Assembly: GCA_900319655.1 (NCBI GenBank)
Contig: ONPH01000111.1
Coordinates: 1-7,541 of the forward strand
Direction: 5' to 3'
Origin: an uncultured Eubacteriales bacterium
GTDB lineage: Bacteria > Bacillota > Clostridia > Oscillospirales > Acutalibacteraceae
Length of the DNA: 7,541 nucleotides
The position numbers were made by a program, and so were the translations under genes. Within the stretch, counting starts at the first letter, position 1, and each line of letters begins with the position of its first letter. Positions 1-6,193 of the stretch are shown piece after piece. The notes below the pieces were generated by a model, which had not been told where the DNA came from, did no database searches, and was given only the letters and a program-made list of their open reading frames with translations.

Positions 1-181
1 TCCGGGAACAGGAGCCTGGACAGGTACGCTTGCGGCAAGCTTTTTGAACATGGGCTTTAAGAGAAGCGTGATCGCCGTGATCTGCGGCGTGCTTATCGCG
101 GGTGTTATCATGGGCGTAGGCACATATATGGTAAAAATCGGCGCAGGCGGTATTTTCTCGCTGATGGCAAATTCTAAATAA
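1..181 (+). CDS. C-terminal end of a small integral membrane protein, COG2426 / small multidrug export-like (partial)
   Basis: Reading from base 2 gives 59 residues up to TAA at 179-181; the start lies outside the window. The fragment opens with PGTGAWTGTLAA, then has a short basic stretch (NMGFKRS). A hydrophobic segment rich in V, I, G and A follows, and the end is MANSK. The PGTGAWTG motif followed by a basic turn and a last membrane helix is what I recall from the C-terminus of the COG2426 membrane family (Pfam Sm_multidrug_ex). That family carries a 'multidrug export' label without a well-proven function. It should sit in the cytoplasmic membrane. The gene ends just before a strong terminator, so it is the last gene of its transcript. 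The family call rests on a short fragment and memory of the motif, so it is moderate; that it is a membrane-protein C-terminus is clearer. Confidence 0.66.
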   Translation, partial: PGTGAWTGTLAASFLNMGFKRSVIAVICGVLIAGVIMGVGTYMVKIGAGGIFSLMANSK

Positions 182-189
182 AACTATAG

Positions 190-214
190 GGCAGCGTCAC
201 GCTGCCTTGTTTTG
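190..214 (+). terminator. Intrinsic terminator after the membrane protein gene
   Basis: GGCAGCG (190-196), loop TCA and CGCTGCC (200-206) form a perfect 7-bp G+C-rich stem with a 3-nt loop. The T-rich tail TTGTTTTGT (207-215) follows. It begins 8 nt after the stop codon at 179-181, the normal place for a Rho-independent terminator. Confidence 0.85.
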
Positions 215-316
215 TATTTGTTTAAACCTAAAACCCCGCCGTTGCAGTCTTTTTGATTACCGAAAACACATTTAAAGGCGGGCTTGGGTGCAGCGTCACG
301 CTGCCTTGTTTTGTAT
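191..316 (+). repeat. 27-bp exact direct repeat containing a terminator hairpin (191-217 and 290-316)
   Basis: Bases 191-217 and 290-316 are identical: the hairpin GCAGCG-TCA-CGCTGC followed by CTTGTTTTGTAT. They are offset by 99 bp. Between them lies AT-rich sequence with a weak inverted pair, CCCGCC (235-240) and GGCGGG (277-282), separated by a 36-nt loop. The first copy is the terminator of the upstream gene. The second sits 22 nt before the start codon of the next gene. I see no gene in the 157-nt gap and no convincing promoter in it. Confidence 0.8.
290..314 (+). terminator. Second copy of the terminator hairpin, in the leader of the FAD enzyme gene
   Basis: GCAGCG (290-295), TCA and CGCTGC (299-304) form a 6-bp stem. 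The flanking T289 and C305 do not pair, so it is one pair shorter than the first copy. The tail CTTGTTTTG follows. By structure it could terminate or attenuate transcription entering the gene at 339. Whether it works is unknown: it may just be a duplicated copy, or the promoter may lie downstream of it. Confidence 0.45.
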
Positions 317-329
317 AGAATCTTTTAAT

Positions 330-333
330 GGAG
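330..333 (+). promoter_or_regulatory. Ribosome binding site that decides the start at 339
   Basis: GGAG lies 5 nt before ATG 339. The reading frame stays open upstream to a GTG at 288, but that GTG has no such site and would put the terminator-like repeat inside the coding sequence. ATG 339 is therefore the likely start. Confidence 0.7.
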
Positions 334-338
334 TTATT

Positions 339-1544
339 ATGAAGTACAGATTTGACGCGGTGATAATCGGCGGCGGAGCCTCGGGCTTGATGTGCGCGGT
401 TGCCGCAAAGCTTAAAAATTCAAAGCTGAATATCGCGATAATCGAAAAAAACGACAGAGTCGGCAAAAAGCTGCTATCTACCGGCAACGGCAGGTGCAAC
501 CTGACAAACAAAAACGTCGCTGCCGATAAATACAAGGGCACGTTTGACGGACTTGCGGACGTGCTTAAAAGGTACGATACGGACAAGCTTTTGTCGTACT
601 TTAAAAACCTCGGTCTGCTGACCTTCTGCGACAGCGAGGGCAGGTATTATCCTGTCAGCAAGCAGGCAAGCTCGGTGCTCGACGTACTGCGCTTCAACGC
701 CGAAAGGCTCGGCGTAACGATACTCTGCAAGCAGAATATTCACAGCATAAGCAGGCAAAACGGCTTTACGGTAAAGACCGCGGACGGTGTGATTACCGCG
801 GACAAGCTTGTAATCTGCTGCGGCTCTAAGGCGTCTCCCAAGCTCGGCGGAAGCGCTTCCGCGAGCGATTACCTAAAGAACCTCGGTCATACCGCCCTGC
901 CCTTCTCCCCTGCGCTCTGCCCAATCAAGGTGGACGCAGGCGTTATCAAATCGCTCAAGGGCTTACGCGCTGCGGCAAAGGTAACTCTCAGCCGAAACGG
1001 CAAGGAAATTAAAGCCGAAAGCGGCGAGGTTCAGTTTGCGGACGGCGCGCTGTCGGGTATTTGTGTGTTCAACCTATCCCTTTACGCCGAAAAAGGCGAT
1101 AAAATCAGCCTTGATTTAGCTGATTATATTTCTGATAAAGAATTATATTCACATTTACTTAATAATAAAAAGCTGTTTGCAGACCTCACAGCCGAAAATA
1201 TCTTCACGGGTATTCTTCAAAAAAGGCTTGCTCAGGCTGTAATTAAAACGAGCAAAATCGAGCTTAACAAGAATATTTCCGACTTGACTGAAAACGAGCT
1301 AAACGCGCTTGTAAAAACAGCTAAAAATATTACCTTCACCGTCACGGGCAACGCAGGCTTTGAGCAGGCGCAGTGCGCCCTCGGCGGAGTTAAGGGAAAC
1401 GAAATTGACGGCAAAACCATGCAGAGCAGGCGCGTTAATAACCTGTACATCTGCGGAGAAGCCATTGACGTTTGCGGCGAATGCGGCGGATATAACCTGC
1501 ACTTTGCGTTTGCAAGCGGTATTATCGCGGGGGAAAGCTTATGA
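339..1544 (+). CDS. HI0933/BaiN-like FAD-dependent oxidoreductase (aminoacetone oxidase family)
   Basis: This is a 401-residue flavoprotein, close to the usual length of the HI0933-like (YhiN/BaiN) family. The N-terminal Rossmann fold shows VIIGGGASG (FAD pyrophosphate loop, residues about 8-16) and an acidic residue at the end of beta strand 2 (IIEKND, E36). Next comes the family signature VGKKLLSTGNGRCNLTN (41-57). The C-terminus has LYICGEAIDVCGECGGYN (369-386) and HFAFASG, the second FAD-contacting segment typical of this family. It has no signal peptide, so it should be cytoplasmic. Family members bind FAD and have been labelled aminoacetone oxidases or, for BaiN, linked to bile acid dehydroxylation. 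The true substrate of most members is unknown, and none is assigned here. Its stop overlaps the next start (ATGA at 1541-1544), so the two flavoproteins are probably cotranslated. Confidence 0.9.
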   Translation: MKYRFDAVIIGGGASGLMCAVAAKLKNSKLNIAIIEKNDRVGKKLLSTGNGRCNLTNKNVAADKYKGTFDGLADVLKRYDTDKLLSYFKNLGLLTFCDSEGRYYPVSKQASSVLDVLRFNAERLGVTILCKQNIHSISRQNGFTVKTADGVITADKLVICCGSKASPKLGGSASASDYLKNLGHTALPFSPALCPIKVDAGVIKSLKGLRAAAKVTLSRNGKEIKAESGEVQFADGALSGICVFNLSLYAEKGDKISLDLADYISDKELYSHLLNNKKLFADLTAENIFTGILQKRLAQAVIKTSKIELNKNISDLTENELNALVKTAKNITFTVTGNAGFEQAQCALGGVKGNEIDGKTMQSRRVNNLYICGEAIDVCGECGGYNLHFAFASGIIAGESL

Positions 1545-3130
1545 TAAGAGTTAACAATCTGCACATCCCCCTTAGCTACAACGACGATACACTCAGAAAA
1601 AAGCTATGCCGTGAGCTGAAAATTAAGGACAGCGACATAGGGACCCTGAGCCTTTTCAGGCGTTCGGTTGACGCGCGCAAAAAGGACAATATCTACTTCC
1701 TTTGCTCGGTGGACATTGAGCTTTATTCAAATGAAAATACAGCGCTTAAAAAGTGCAAAAACGCCGTTAAAACCGAGCCCTACAGCTACACCGTTCCCGA
1801 ATGGAAGGGCACAATTTCTCCGCTTGTTGTCGGCGCGGGACCTGCAGGACTTTTCGCGGCGTTAATCCTCGCTCAGAGCGGCGCAAAGCCGATTTTGATT
1901 GAACGCGGCAAGGACGTTGACAGCCGCACCGCCGACGTGAATGAATTTTGGAACGGCGGCAGGCTAAACACAAGCTCAAACGTTCAGTTCGGTGAGGGCG
2001 GCGCAGGAACATTCTCGGACGGCAAGCTCAACACCGGCACAAAGGACAGCCGTCAGCGCAAGGTGCTTAATGAATTTGTCAGCCACGGTGCGCCTGAGGA
2101 AATCCTCTACAACGCAAAGCCGCATATCGGTACGGACAAGCTCAAAATCACTGTCAAGAATATCCGCGAGGAAATTATCGCCCTCGGCGGCACGGTGATG
2201 TTTGAAGCAAAGCTGACGGACATTAACCAAAACGGCGGAAAAGTTACCTCGGTGACGGTCGAAAAGAAAGGCAAGAACGAGATAATCGAAACAAACAGCG
2301 TTATTCTCGCAATCGGTCACAGCGCTCGCGATACGTTTGAAATGCTCAACAGTAAAAAGCTCCCGATTGAAGCCAAGGCGTTCTCGGTAGGCGCGAGAAT
2401 TGAACACCTCAGAGAAGAAATCGACAAGAGCCAGTATGGTAAATTCGCAGGCAGCAAAGCCCTCGGCGCGGCTTATTACAAGCTGAACACGCGCACCGCG
2501 GACGGCAGAGGCGCTTACACATTTTGTATGTGCCCGGGCGGAAAGGTCGTCAACGCTTCGAGCGAGGAAAATATGCTCTGCACCAACGGTATGAGCGAAT
2601 TCGCGCGAAGTGAAGTTAACTCAAACGCCGCTTTGCTTGTCGGCGTAACGCCGAAGGACTACGACAGCACAACTCCGCTCGGCGGAATGTACTTTCAGCG
2701 CGAGCTTGAACGCTCCGCGTTTATGCTCGGCGGCGGCGACTACACCGCTCCCGTGCAGACGGTAAAGGACTTTATTAACGGCGAAAGCTCAGGCAGGCTC
2801 GGCGCGGTAAAGCCGAGTATTATGCCTGCTTACGAATGTGCCGACCTTAACAAAATCCTGCCGAAATACGTCGCAGACAATATGAAAACCGCAATTTCCG
2901 ATATGGGCAAAAAGCTAAAGGGATTTGACAACCCCGACGCGGTTTTGACAGGGCTTGAAACAAGGAGCTCGTCACCGATTAGAATTATCAGGGATAACAA
3001 AACCCTGCAAAGCGTAGCGCTTGACGGTCTTTATCCGTGCGGAGAAGGCGCAGGCTACGCAGGCGGAATAATCTCCGCCGCGGTTGACGGAATAAAGTGC
3101 GCCGAGGCGGTAATTGAAAATAACAATTGA
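1541..3130 (+). CDS. COG2509-type FAD-dependent protein (uncharacterised dehydrogenase)
   Basis: This is a 529-residue protein. An N-terminal domain of about 90 residues starts MIRVNNLHIPLSYND and contains charged LKIKDSDIG and RRSVDARKKDNIYF stretches typical of the family. The FAD-binding core follows: VVGAGPAGLFAA (96-107), ERGKDVDSR (121-129), then NVQFGEGGAGTFSDGKLNT (147-165), which is the clearest family signature. Near the C-terminus, LYPCGEGAGYAGGI (497-510) and SAAVDGIKCAEAVI form the closing FAD-contact segment. COG2509 proteins are widespread and bind FAD, but I know of no established reaction. It should be cytoplasmic. ATG 1541 overlaps the preceding stop by 4 nt, with GGGGGA at 1529-1534 as the binding site, which points to translational coupling. 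A 82-nt gap separates it from pyrB. Confidence 0.9.
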   Translation: MIRVNNLHIPLSYNDDTLRKKLCRELKIKDSDIGTLSLFRRSVDARKKDNIYFLCSVDIELYSNENTALKKCKNAVKTEPYSYTVPEWKGTISPLVVGAGPAGLFAALILAQSGAKPILIERGKDVDSRTADVNEFWNGGRLNTSSNVQFGEGGAGTFSDGKLNTGTKDSRQRKVLNEFVSHGAPEEILYNAKPHIGTDKLKITVKNIREEIIALGGTVMFEAKLTDINQNGGKVTSVTVEKKGKNEIIETNSVILAIGHSARDTFEMLNSKKLPIEAKAFSVGARIEHLREEIDKSQYGKFAGSKALGAAYYKLNTRTADGRGAYTFCMCPGGKVVNASSEENMLCTNGMSEFARSEVNSNAALLVGVTPKDYDSTTPLGGMYFQRELERSAFMLGGGDYTAPVQTVKDFINGESSGRLGAVKPSIMPAYECADLNKILPKYVADNMKTAISDMGKKLKGFDNPDAVLTGLETRSSSPIRIIRDNKTLQSVALDGLYPCGEGAGYAGGIISAAVDGIKCAEAVIENNN

Positions 3131-3134
3131 TTTA

Positions 3135-3162
3135 TTGCCAATGTTTTGATAGAATATATTGT
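3135..3162 (+). promoter_or_regulatory. Possible weak promoter for pyrB
   Basis: TTGCCA (3135-3140) is a 5-of-6 match to a -35 box. After a 16-nt spacer, TATTGT (3157-3162) is a poor (4 of 6) -10 box. It would start transcription inside or just after the hairpin at 3160-3184. Such matches occur by chance in AT-rich gaps, and pyrB may instead be read from the flavoprotein transcript. Confidence 0.22.
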
Positions 3163-3184
3163 AGGGACAGGTAATGCCCCTACA
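3160..3184. repeat. Short palindrome between the flavoprotein gene and pyrB
   Basis: TGTAGGG (3160-3166) and CCCTACA (3178-3184) form a perfect 7-bp stem around an 11-nt loop. No T tract follows, so it is not a normal intrinsic terminator. It resembles the short GTAGGGACAGG-type palindromic intergenic repeats that I recall from clostridial genomes. It could also be a leader structure for pyrB, since it ends 28 nt before the start codon. Confidence 0.5.
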
Positions 3185-3200
3185 CAACGCAAAAACAAAC

Positions 3201-3205
3201 GGGGG
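3201..3205 (+). promoter_or_regulatory. Ribosome binding site that decides the pyrB start
   Basis: GGGGG (3201-3205) lies 7 nt before ATG 3213. The open frame reaches back to ATG 3174, but that ATG lies inside the palindrome at 3160-3184 and has no purine-rich site ahead of it. The protein family also starts near the YSKNLIDIE segment, so 3213 is preferred. Confidence 0.6.
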
Positions 3206-3212
3206 TATAAAT

Positions 3213-4280
3213 ATGTACAGCAAAAACCTGATTGACATTGAGGCTATGACAACCGCTCAGATAGACAAGCTTGTAAAAAAGGCTAAGAAAATTATGCAGA
3301 GCCCTGCCGACTACAGGCACGCCTGCGACGGTAAAATTCTCGCTACTCTATTTTATGAGCCGAGCACGAGAACCCAGATGTCGTTCCAGACGGCTATGCT
3401 TAAGCTCGGCGGACGTACAATCGGCTTTGACAATCCGATGAATTCCTCGGTCGCCAAGGGCGAAAATTTAAAGGACACCGTCAGCGTAATCAGCGGCTAT
3501 GCCGACATTATCGCTATACGCCACCCTGTTGAGGGCACGGCGATGGCGGCTTCTCTGTACTCGGATATCCCCGTGATTAACTGCGGCGACGGCGGACACC
3601 TCCACCCCACCCAGACCTTGACCGACATTGTAACGCTCAGTTGTGAAAAGGGCAGGCTCGACAACCTCAAAATCGGCGTTTGCGGTGACTTGCTCAACGG
3701 CAGAACCGTCCACTCGCTGATTAAGGCGCTTGTAAAGTACGAGAACAACTCCTTTACGCTCATCTCAACTCCCGAGCTCGGCGTTCCGCTTTACATCATC
3801 GACATCCTCGAAAAGCATGGCTGCAAGTACACAATCTCACACAGCCTTGCCGACGCGGTTAAAGACCTCGATATGCTGTATATGACGCGAATTCAGCGCG
3901 AGCGCTTCAAAAGCGAGGAGGATTACCTCTCGCAAAAGGATGTGTTTGTGCTCGATAAAGAAAAGCTTGCAAATGCAAGGGACGATATGATTATCCTTCA
4001 TCCCCTGCCCAGGGTTAACGAGATTACCGTTGACATTGACGACGACCCCAGAGCGATGTACTTTAAGCAGGCGCAGTACGGAATGTTCGGCAGAATGGCG
4101 CTTATCCTTCTGCTTTTGCAGGACGAGGACTTTGTGCTCAAGGTAAGGGACAGAGAAATTTGCGAGCACCGCTGTAAAAATCCCAAGTGCGTTACCCAAA
4201 CCGAGGAATATTTGCCTAATTACAGCTATGAAAAGCTCGGTATGCATATGTGCGACTACTGCGACAAGCGGATTGATTAA
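3213..4280 (+). CDS. pyrB: Aspartate carbamoyltransferase catalytic chain with a fused PyrI-like zinc ribbon
   Basis: This 355-residue enzyme joins carbamoyl phosphate and aspartate to carbamoyl-aspartate, the first committed step of pyrimidine synthesis, in the cytoplasm. The transferase core covers residues 1-312. It has FYEPSTRTQMSF (carbamoyl phosphate loop, STRT 51-54), the 80s-loop lysine K82 in AKGENLKDT, IRHP with R103, HPTQ with H131, NGRTVHS with R164, TRIQRERF with R226 and Q228, and HPLPRVNEI (263-271) for aspartate. All expected catalytic positions are present. The core is followed at once by a tail of about 40 residues with C321-KNPK-C326 and C347-DY-C350. This matches the four zinc cysteines of the regulatory chain PyrI (CxxxxC...CxxC). 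The PyrI allosteric nucleotide-binding domain is absent. No separate pyrI or other pyr gene is visible in the window. The tail may stabilise the trimer without giving ATP/CTP control; that is inference. Confidence 0.95.
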   Translation: MYSKNLIDIEAMTTAQIDKLVKKAKKIMQSPADYRHACDGKILATLFYEPSTRTQMSFQTAMLKLGGRTIGFDNPMNSSVAKGENLKDTVSVISGYADIIAIRHPVEGTAMAASLYSDIPVINCGDGGHLHPTQTLTDIVTLSCEKGRLDNLKIGVCGDLLNGRTVHSLIKALVKYENNSFTLISTPELGVPLYIIDILEKHGCKYTISHSLADAVKDLDMLYMTRIQRERFKSEEDYLSQKDVFVLDKEKLANARDDMIILHPLPRVNEITVDIDDDPRAMYFKQAQYGMFGRMALILLLLQDEDFVLKVRDREICEHRCKNPKCVTQTEEYLPNYSYEKLGMHMCDYCDKRID

Positions 4281-4392
4281 GGCAACACCGCACAATTCAA
4301 GGCGCACGGCTTGCTTGAATATTATTCCGTCAGCTTGCCCAAAAAATCTCGGCAAGGCGTCAGCCTTACCTTGATATGCGGTATTGCCTTAA
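4277..4392. repeat. Imperfect inverted-repeat element of 108 bp bounded by TTAA
   Basis: TTAAGGCAA (4277-4285) is matched by TTGCCTTAA (4384-4392). The arms continue as ACCGCA (4287-4292) against TGCGGT (4377-4382), and TCAAGG (4297-4302) against CCTTGA (4369-4374), with one mismatch and a 2-nt length difference. Inside are smaller stems: ATTCAAG (4295-4301) with CTTGAAT (4314-4320), and CTTGCC (4334-4339) with GGCAAG (4351-4356). Outside the arms, TTAA occurs at both ends and could be a target duplication. The left TTAA holds the pyrB stop codon. The size, arms and lack of coding capacity fit a MITE or a large palindromic intergenic unit; a transcribed structured RNA is the alternative. It carries no transposase. 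Confidence 0.7.
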
Positions 4393-4405
4393 TTTTATGA
4401 ACCAT

Positions 4406-4430
4406 GGGCGGACGATTGTCCGCTCTTTTT
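4406..4430 (+). terminator. Intrinsic terminator downstream of pyrB
   Basis: GGGCGGAC (4406-4413), loop GATT and GTCCGCTC (4418-4425) form an 8-bp stem with one G-T pair. TTTTT at 4426-4430 follows. It ends the flavoprotein/pyrB transcript ahead of the amylase promoter. It lies 125 nt after the pyrB stop because the inverted-repeat element stands between them. Confidence 0.85.
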
Positions 4431-4472
4431 TATTAGTGCATATTACACAAATAAAATGATAAAACTTTGTCG

Positions 4473-4500
4473 TTAAAATCACCTCTGAGTATGGTATAAT
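4473..4500 (+). promoter_or_regulatory. Promoter of the amylase-protease unit
   Basis: A perfect -10 box TATAAT (4495-4500) is preceded by the extended -10 motif TGG (4492-4494). A 4-of-6 -35 box TTAAAA (4473-4478) stands at 16-nt spacing. The surrounding sequence is AT-rich and the start codon is 29 nt further on. I see no clear operator or catabolite-response element beside it. Confidence 0.7.
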
Positions 4501-4515
4501 TATATTATCTCTAAT

Positions 4516-4522
4516 AAGGAGG
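4516..4522 (+). promoter_or_regulatory. Ribosome binding site of the amylase gene
   Basis: AAGGAGG is an almost ideal Shine-Dalgarno sequence with a 7-nt spacer to ATG 4530. It is the strongest in the window and suggests high expression of the secreted amylase. Confidence 0.9.
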
Positions 4523-4529
4523 AACAATT

Positions 4530-6170
4530 ATGAAATTTAAATTTAGAAAGCCGCTTGCGGTACTGCTTGCGGTATTAATGCTCGCGACAGCGTTCAGCTT
4601 TTCGGTATCGGGAGCTGAAACTTCGGACAACAGTACATCCGCCAAAAATTACCACCTTGCGCCCAAAATCCACGACGGCGCTATTTTGCACGCATGGTGC
4701 TGGTCGTTCAAGACAATCAAGGAACAGCTTCCGCAGATTGCCGAGGCAGGCTTTACCTCGGTTCAGACCTCGCCTATAAATCAGTGCAAGGTCGGCGAAA
4801 ACGGCGGAATGCAGCTTAACGGCAGGGGCAAGTGGTACTATCACTACCAGCCCACGCTTTACACAATCGGCAACTATCAGCTCGGCACGCTTGACGAGTT
4901 CCGCGATATGTGCACCGAGGCTGACAAGTACGGAATTAAAATTATTGTTGACGTTGTGGCAAACCACTGCTCGGGCGATTACAGCGCGATTTCTTCACAG
5001 ATTAAGAATATGCCCAACGCCTTCCACCCCACGCTTGAAATTGTAAGCTGGAGCAAAAGGTATCAGGTTACGCAGGGCAAGCTGTCGGGACTTTGGGACT
5101 TAAACACAGCAAATCCGTCTATTCAGACCATGATTAAGAACTATCTTAACGACTGCCTTGAAGCAGGCGCGGACGGTTTCCGCTACGACGCGGCAAAGCA
5201 CATTGAGCTTCCGAACGAGCCTGTCGAGGATGGCAAGGATTTTGCCAGCGACTTTTGGACAAATATCCTTGACAACGACGCCGAGTTCCAGTACGGCGAG
5301 GTTTTGCAGGGACAGGGCGACAGAATTGCCGACTACTCTCAGCTTATGAGCGTTACCGCTTCGTCATACGGCGAAAACCTGCGCACTGCTCTCGCTAACA
5401 ACAAAATCCAGAGCAGAAACCTCACGGCGTATCAGGCTAACGACGTTGACCCCACAAAGCTCGTAACTTGGGTTGAGAGCCACGACAACTACTGCAACGA
5501 CGGCAGCTATTTGCAGATTGACGACCAGCAGGTAAGAACCGGATGGGCGATTATCGCCGCAAAGGGCGACACAACTCCCCTGTTCTACGCGCGTCCCAAC
5601 AACAGCAGCGCGAATAATCAGTGGGGCGACAATTTAATCGGAGCTGCCGGCAACGGCAACTACTACCACCCCGAGGTTGCGGCTGTTAACCACTTCCGCA
5701 ACGCTATGGTTGGCGAAACCTTCAAAATCGGCGCGATTGACCGCAACTTTACTCACATTATGGTTCAGCGCGGTACAAAGGGTGTTGTAATCATCAACTA
5801 CGGCGACACCGACTTTGCCGTTAACACGACTGTCACCATGCCCGACGGCGAATACACCGACGAGGCTTACGGCGATACATACACTGTTTCAGGCGGCAAA
5901 ATCTCGGGCACTGTCAAGTCTAAAACCGTAGCGGTTATCTACGACAGAGAGAGTGAGGACTACGGAACTATCGGCGATGTTAACGGCGACGAAACCGTTG
6001 ACGTGCTCGATTCTATTATGGTTCAAAAATATGCGTCGGAAAAAACAACGCTTGACGAACGTCAGCAATATGTCGGCGACGTTAACGACGACGGACAGGT
6101 AGATGTTCTTGACGCGGCTGACATTCAGAAGTACGCGGCAGAAAAGCTTTCGGAATTTAAGAAAAAGTAA
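4530..6170 (+). CDS. Secreted GH13 alpha-amylase (AmyE-like, GH13_28 type) with C-terminal dockerin
   Basis: A 546-residue extracellular enzyme expected to cut internal alpha-1,4 bonds of starch. A signal peptide (basic MKFKFRK, hydrophobic core 8-24) probably ends after SGA at 27-29. The catalytic barrel shows all four GH13 regions: DVVANH (141-146), GADGFRYDAAKH (213-224, nucleophile D220), EFQYGEVLQ (252-260, acid/base E257) and WVESHDN (314-320, D319). Phrases such as QTSPINQ, GADGFRxDAAKHIELP and LVTWVESHD closely match Bacillus subtilis AmyE. A beta domain follows to about 472. A type I dockerin fills 482-543, with two calcium loops, DVNGDETVDVLD and DVNDDGQVDVLD, each followed by an xxIMVQKYA/xxDIQKYA helix. 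It joins the beta domain by only a few residues. The dockerin implies anchoring to a cohesin scaffold, as in Ruminococcus amylosomes. It has its own promoter, and a protease gene follows after 23 nt. Confidence 0.95.
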   Translation: MKFKFRKPLAVLLAVLMLATAFSFSVSGAETSDNSTSAKNYHLAPKIHDGAILHAWCWSFKTIKEQLPQIAEAGFTSVQTSPINQCKVGENGGMQLNGRGKWYYHYQPTLYTIGNYQLGTLDEFRDMCTEADKYGIKIIVDVVANHCSGDYSAISSQIKNMPNAFHPTLEIVSWSKRYQVTQGKLSGLWDLNTANPSIQTMIKNYLNDCLEAGADGFRYDAAKHIELPNEPVEDGKDFASDFWTNILDNDAEFQYGEVLQGQGDRIADYSQLMSVTASSYGENLRTALANNKIQSRNLTAYQANDVDPTKLVTWVESHDNYCNDGSYLQIDDQQVRTGWAIIAAKGDTTPLFYARPNNSSANNQWGDNLIGAAGNGNYYHPEVAAVNHFRNAMVGETFKIGAIDRNFTHIMVQRGTKGVVIINYGDTDFAVNTTVTMPDGEYTDEAYGDTYTVSGGKISGTVKSKTVAVIYDRESEDYGTIGDVNGDETVDVLDSIMVQKYASEKTTLDERQQYVGDVNDDGQVDVLDAADIQKYAAEKLSEFKKK

Positions 6171-6182
6171 AAATACAGAAAC

Positions 6183-6188
6183 AAGGTG
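6183..6188 (+). promoter_or_regulatory. Ribosome binding site ahead of the protease signal peptide
   Basis: AAGGTG lies 5 nt before CTG 6194 and 2 nt before ATT 6191. No ATG, GTG or TTG in the protease frame follows it until ATG 6314. The GTG inside the motif (6186) opens a frame that stops at once (V-L-F-stop). The site therefore supports initiation at CTG 6194 or ATT 6191. Confidence 0.5.
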
Positions 6189-6193
6189 TTATT

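Noticed and set aside
288..338. Extended start of the first FAD enzyme at GTG 288
   Set aside because: It has no ribosome binding site, its first codons come from the duplicated terminator hairpin, and ATG 339 has GGAG at 5-nt spacing and matches the family N-terminus.
182..338. CRISPR array suggested by the repeated 27-bp unit
   Set aside because: There are only two copies 99 bp apart, they are terminator-like, and no cas gene is present.
3174..3212. Upstream ATG 3174 as the pyrB start
   Set aside because: It lies in the loop of the palindrome at 3160-3184, lacks a binding site, and would add residues not expected for the family.
3213..4280. Ornithine carbamoyltransferase instead of aspartate carbamoyltransferase
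   Set aside because: The HPLPRVNEI and TRIQRERF motifs with the K82 loop are those of the aspartate enzyme, and the PyrI-like zinc tail agrees.
3837..4355. Long open frame on the - strand opposite pyrB
   Set aside because: It is antisense to a clear, fully conserved enzyme, its product has no recognisable motif, and it reads through the inverted-repeat element.
4432..4529. Riboswitch or structured leader ahead of the amylase
   Set aside because: The gap is short and AT-rich, the promoter lies only 29 nt before the start codon, and I see no conserved aptamer elements.
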